NCBI GenBank assembly: GCA_029232285.1
Contig: JAOXFI010000011.1
Location: 43,257-107,256, forward strand
Length of the DNA stretch: 64,000 bases
Source of the DNA: Agmasoma carcini (nom. nud.)
Lineage: Eukaryota; Microsporidia; Thelohaniidae
Reading direction: 5' to 3'
How positions within the stretch are numbered: position 1 is the stretch's first letter; the number at the start of each line of letters is the position of its first letter. The translations under genes were made by a program, and so were the position numbers. The notes below the pieces were generated by a model, which saw only the letters and a program-made list of their open reading frames with translations, searched no databases and had not been told where the DNA came from. Below are positions 59,791-64,000 of the stretch, in pieces.

Positions 59791-61154
59791 AATGAAGTTT
59801 TCTTTTCAGAATCATATATTTTATCTAAGATTGAAAACAAACATTCTTCTAGCTCTATAAACAAAATTTCGCGCTTCCCTTCATAAAAAACTATAAGATT
59901 TTTTTAAAAAAATTACTGTGGTGTTTCATGAAGTAGATCCAAACAATTTATTGATAAATATTTCTCATGTTTACATTTTAATGAAAGGTGAATATCGAAC
60001 CTCTTAAAGTTATAAAAAGTAAATATGATCGCCATATGATTGATTGTTTCGATTTAAGAAGATACAGTGATAAAATAATGGAATAAAATATATTTTGAGC
60101 ATATAGGCTGTTATACATATATACCTAGGCTTTTCCTATAAAACAAATACGGGTGATGAGGTTTCGAAAAATTAAAAAAATATATATTTTAGTGTTCCAA
60201 AAATATTTTCTATTAATTTCAAAAAATTTCATAATTCTAGAATTTTACACGGGTTTCTAATTTAGCCTGTTCATATAAGATCTATAGATTCCCAAACCCA
60301 ATACATAATAGAAAGAACCAACCAAACAAAAAGGAGGTTGGGCAAATGCCTAAGAGAAAAAAAATTATCAAATTATGTTAATCATTTAGAAAAAGTGATG
60401 TTTAATTATAAACAACAACCTATAGAGCAACCAACAAATCTCCATTAAAACTTTTTACAATCATATGGGTTCAATGCCGTTTTACCGGATTTATCAAAAT
60501 ATAACAATTTGACTGTTAGTTCTAAAGCGAAGAAGTAAGTTTTAATGATGAGGAAGTTTCTATGCATTTGAAAAATATGTAAAAATGATTAGATATTCTG
60601 ATTCTTATTTTTATAAAAAATAATATATATGAAGATGATATGATATTATTAAAGGAGGACTTTGATATTAATGTATTAACAAAGAAAATACAAAGAAAGT
60701 AAACAATATTATCGATCTACATAACAGGGAAGTGGAGAATTTGAGGCTAAATGAAAAGGTTATAGTTTATAAAAGAAGAATTAAAAACAATTATTCAAAA
60801 ATAGAATGTTTTAATTATTTATCGCTAAAAGTATTTAAAAAATATTCATAAATTTAATTTCAACTTTTTAAAAATTTAAAATTTATTATAGAGACTAATA
60901 TAGAAATAAGGTTTCTATAATATACCACATTTGATAATAAATCGCCTTATAAAACGTTATTTTAAAACATCATATGTGCCAAGAAGTCATCTATTTTAAC
61001 AGATAGCAAATATTTTCTTTTTTCAATTCGTACTTTAACTTTTGACAAATATGACCTAATATTTTAAGTATGAGCAAAGGTTATATAATCAACAAAATTC
61101 ATACTATGATTTACTATATTATGTTTTTAAATTAGAAAAAAACATATACTAGTA
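59791..61154. other. Degenerate AT-rich DNA, unassigned relics
   Basis: No intact gene is present. Broken plus-strand frames at ~60,310-60,720 (QMPKRKK, LKEDFDINVLTKKIQRK) suggest a dead gene. The segment 60,985-61,135 is similar to 45,840-45,990 inside the large duplication (TTTTAACAGATAGCA, GATTTACTATATTATGTTTTT). Confidence 0.4.
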
Positions 61155-61156
61155 TA

Positions 61157-62550
61157 CAGTATTCCAAAAAAAACCGGACACCTCAAAAAATTTGTTTAAA
61201 AGGTGTAAATTATAAATAAAAAGATAATTTGAGCATAATTGTATAAGTATATCTATAAATTTTTATTTTTTAAATCGCAAATTTTATATAAACTCTTTTG
61301 ATAATTTTTTTAATTAAAAACCGAACACCAAGAAAAATATCATATAATTTCCCCCCTTGTATAACTATAAATTAAAAATACAGAACGAATACCCTAATGG
61401 GTAAACATGTTTGTGAGTTCGACAAAGGTCGACTTTTTCTGCTATTTTCTGTGGGGGTTTCAATACGCGAAATCAGTGTAAAAACTGTCTTAAAAAGATC
61501 TACAATACAAGATCACGTTAGAAAATACAAGAATAATAAAGAAGATAAAAGAAAAGGTGCTAATGGTAAGAATAAATTAATTGATATCAGCAATATCAAA
61601 TCAATTTAAAAAATGATTGAAGATAATTTCAAAAATAAGTATCTGTGATGAAAGTGTGCGTCTTTTTCTAAAGAAAAATCTTTTTATATGCGTTTATCCT
61701 TCATATAAGCCAAAATTTTCAAATGTGCAAATCATTAACAGATTTAGAATTGCAAAAATATGTCTATTTAAAGGCAAAGACTACTTTAGCGATGTTATTT
61801 TTCAGAAAGGAAAGTTTTTTTAACATTTATAATGACTCTAAGAGGCAAAAGGTGTATGTTAAAGAAAGAAAATCAACGCCTATAAATGAAACTGTTAAAT
61901 TTGGTAAGAAGAAAATATTTATTTGGGGTTGTATGAGTAGAAATGGTGTTGGGAATTGGATGTTTCTAGATGGAACCTTAAATGCACTATATTATATAAT
62001 TAAATATTAAGCAATAATTTAAATGAAAGTGCACGAAATTTAAAATTTTCAAAATATAAATTTCAACAAGATAATGATTTAAAGCATAAAAATAAGATGG
62101 CTTCAGAGTTTTTTGAATATATGAACATTGAGGTGTTAGAATGGCCTTCACAGAGCCCAGATCTAAATTCAATAGAACATCTATAGGCTTTTTTAAAACA
62201 AAAATTAAGAAATGATGTTTTTGAAAACGAGGCGCATTTGATATCAAAAATTAGTAAAATGTGGCTGATATTGATACTTTATACTGTATAACACTAATAG
62301 ATTCTATGAGTGACAAAATTGAAAAAGTTATCGTGAAAAAAGGTGGTCATACATCATATTAAATAAAAGTTTTCGTTTTTTTATTGGTTTTAATTAAAAA
62401 TTTTATCAAAAGAGTTTATATAAAATTCGCGAATTAAAAAATAAAAAATGCTATAGATATACTTATACAATTATACTCAAATTATTTTTTATTTATAAAT
62501 TTACACCTTTTAAACAAATTTTTGGGGTGTCCGGTTTTTTTGGAGTACTG
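61157..62550 (+). mobile_element. Tc1/mariner element, copy A, best preserved but inactive
   Basis: This 1,394-bp element is flanked by TA. The ends read CAGTATTCCAAAAAAAACCG (left) and CAGTACTCCAAAAAAACCGG (reverse complement of right), and the inverted homology extends ~170-180 bp inward (61,157-61,330 against 62,370-62,550). The transposase is in pieces. MGKHVCEFDKGRLFLLFSVG (start 61,397, HTH region) ends at 61,609. FKGKDYFSDVIFQKGKFF is where the usual first-Asp block TDES is lost. KKIFIWGCMSRNGVGNWMFL is followed by KFQQDNDLKHK (second Asp) and EWPSQSPDLNSIEHL (DD34E Glu), then a stop replacing the usual Trp. Several frameshifts are present. Confidence 0.92.
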
Positions 62551-62554
62551 TATC

Positions 62555-63671
62555 ATATCACACCCGCCTAGTTTACTAAATTCAATTAAAATAGCATAAA
62601 CTCGTTTCATTAAACCTAAAACAAATCTTTTATATCGCTATATCTAGCAAACCGGTTCATCCGTTATAAGATATCTTTGAAAAAAATAAAAATTTGATAA
62701 ATAAAAATATAAGAATTTTTGAACCATGGCTAGAATAAGTAACTAAATATTTATTATGACAGAATTAGTTTTAACTTTCAGTGAAGTTTCAAATTATCTA
62801 ATGGGTGAAGATTTTTTATACAGAACACAATAGAATAAAATTCTTAACTCAATTTTGACTGATAGGAATACTATGAAATATGTAAAAAATCATGAAAAAA
62901 TGATAGATATCATGCAGAAGGTTTTTTTAAATATAGTTACTGTACTAAAAAGATGAATATTAAAAACAAAAGCTATTTCTTTTTGAATAGAATAAATCTT
63001 AAAAAAATGATGAAAATTATTTATAAAATAAGTTTGATACTATGCAATAAGACACATATCACAATAAAGGTAAATAAAAAACAATTCAAATAATAAAAGA
63101 GGCCTGTAGAGATAACATGATATACTTTTTTTAACAAACAAAAAATGGGTGGTATAAATGAGCTACGTGAGAACAAAATTTATTTTCAAGAGAAAATATA
63201 ATAGAGGAAGGGTAAAAATGGGTTATTGGGTCATTATGGGTGGTATTGAAGAAAAGACATACAAAATTTTTATGGGAGTGGTTGAAAACAGAAACAAATT
63301 AACGATGAAAAGAATAATCTATGAAAACATACATGAGAATTCAATTATCATAATTAATCAATAGAGGGCTTATACAGCTGCTTTAGAGTCATTAAATGAT
63401 CGTTATGAACGCTTCACTGTAAATCATTTTTAGAAATGTGGACCCTCTTGATTACATGTGCATACTATCACTTAAGAGTCTTTGATCACAAACAAAACAT
63501 AATTTAAGAAAAAAAGGTATTTAATAAGATAATTTTTTATCATTTAATAGAATTTAAATACTAGATCCAATTTTTTTAATTAGAAAGAAAAAATCTTGTG
63601 TGATTATTGTCATAATAGGGTTCGACTCATATTATAAAGAATTTACACTGTTTAATTCATTTAAAATATAT
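62555..63671 (+). mobile_element. Decayed ISXO2-type transposase, canonical subtype
   Basis: Plus-strand fragments at 63,158-63,480 read FIFKRKYNRGRVKMGYWVIMGG, then IFMGVVENRNKLTMKRII, HENSIIIIN, a stop, RAYTAAL, YERFTVNHF and a stop. This follows the ISXO2 order: K.KYNRGR...W..GGIE, VENR, IIT/SD.WRAY, H.TVNHS. The second Asp block is damaged. Its 5' side begins with CACACCCGCCTAGTTTACTA next to mariner A. The 3' side (63,510-63,671) aligns with the left flank of mariner B. Confidence 0.7.
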
Positions 63672-63673
63672 TT

Positions 63674-64000
63674 TTGCCAGGGTAAGGATTATTAAAATAT
63701 CTCTTATAGCGAGAATAAGTAGAAAAATATTAATTATAAACCTCTTTGTTCATTTATACAAAGAATATTAAGCATAGATCAACGTAAAAAAAGAAAAACC
63801 ATCCAGCGAGTAAATCAAAATTTAAAATTGATGGAAAACGGGTATTATTGATCATACAATTATCATTCTTTTGTAAAAGATGGTTATTAACATGTCTGTC
63901 ATACCTTCATAGATGGTGATATTAAGAGTTTAAAATACCATTATATAGTAGTTAGGGTTAGTATCATTATGCACACCAAACAACTTATATAATGAAGAAG
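63674..64000 (+). repeat. Duplicate of 57,340-57,648, including partial R1 copy k
   Basis: It is nearly identical to the right flank of mariner B (shared AAGGATTATTAAAATATCTC, GCATAGATCAACGTAAAAAA and ACGGGTATTATTGATCATAC). R1 begins at ~63,880 and is cut by the window end. Position 64,000 corresponds to 57,648, which is 446 bp before the start of Cys-rich member 4. Confidence 0.9.

Overview
The window looks like a nuclear chromosome segment of a microsporidian, most likely one of the larger, transposon-rich genomes. A Hamiltosporidium-, Nosema- or Anncaliia-like lineage is possible; the genus is inference. The support is very AT-rich DNA, intron-less genes, shortened eukaryotic proteins (an 850-residue Spt6, a 141-residue SF3B4-like protein), start codons often preceded by a CCC triplet or an AAATTT-type block, and fungal-type nuclear machinery next to lysine-, serine- and asparagine-rich proteins with predicted signal peptides.

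The first ~39 kb is mostly single-copy genes. In order they are: dolichol-phosphate mannosyltransferase; a small secreted protein; a NAA50-like acetyltransferase; an Asn-rich protein; two decayed ISXO2/Merlin transposons (3.67-6.25 kb); a hypothetical protein; an MCM1/SRF-type MADS-box factor; a 94-residue protein; a Med15-like KIX protein; an SF3B4-like RRM protein; a VPS9-domain protein; ribosomal protein uS5; Spt6; NAA20; proteasome ATPase Rpt2; a 1,160-residue Thr/Lys repeat protein; and a two-helix membrane protein. A 3.9 kb relic-filled gap follows. After it come threonyl-tRNA synthetase, three probable exported or surface proteins (two of them long Lys/Glu- and Ser/Gly-rich), and a P5B-type ATPase. 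Several intergenic spaces hold minisatellites, most built on a GACTAA/TTAGTC theme.

From ~39 kb to the end the window changes character. It becomes a gene-poor mosaic of transposon relics (ISXO2/Merlin, Tc1/mariner, an rve-integrase element, a MITE-like inverted-repeat element), a ~3.4-3.6 kb direct duplication (42,632-46,250 and 50,229-53,571), and a dispersed ~200-300 bp non-coding repeat (called R1 here, about 11 copies). The only convincing genes are small ones with a signal peptide, a hydrophilic linker and a hydrophobic or Cys-rich C-terminus. There are four copies of a Cys-rich family (43,502; 47,653; 50,823; 58,094), a divergent pair sharing a conserved 5' end (39,459-39,758 and 41,120-41,365), and a Lys-rich one (41,689-42,057). 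Four of these seven have a same-strand R1 copy 210-315 bp upstream. This layout resembles a host-interface, effector-type or subtelomere-like multigene region and is the best candidate for an undescribed system here.

A second unusual feature is that the P5B ATPase has lost the PPALP motif in its fourth membrane helix. All function calls come from reading motifs by eye; no database search was run.
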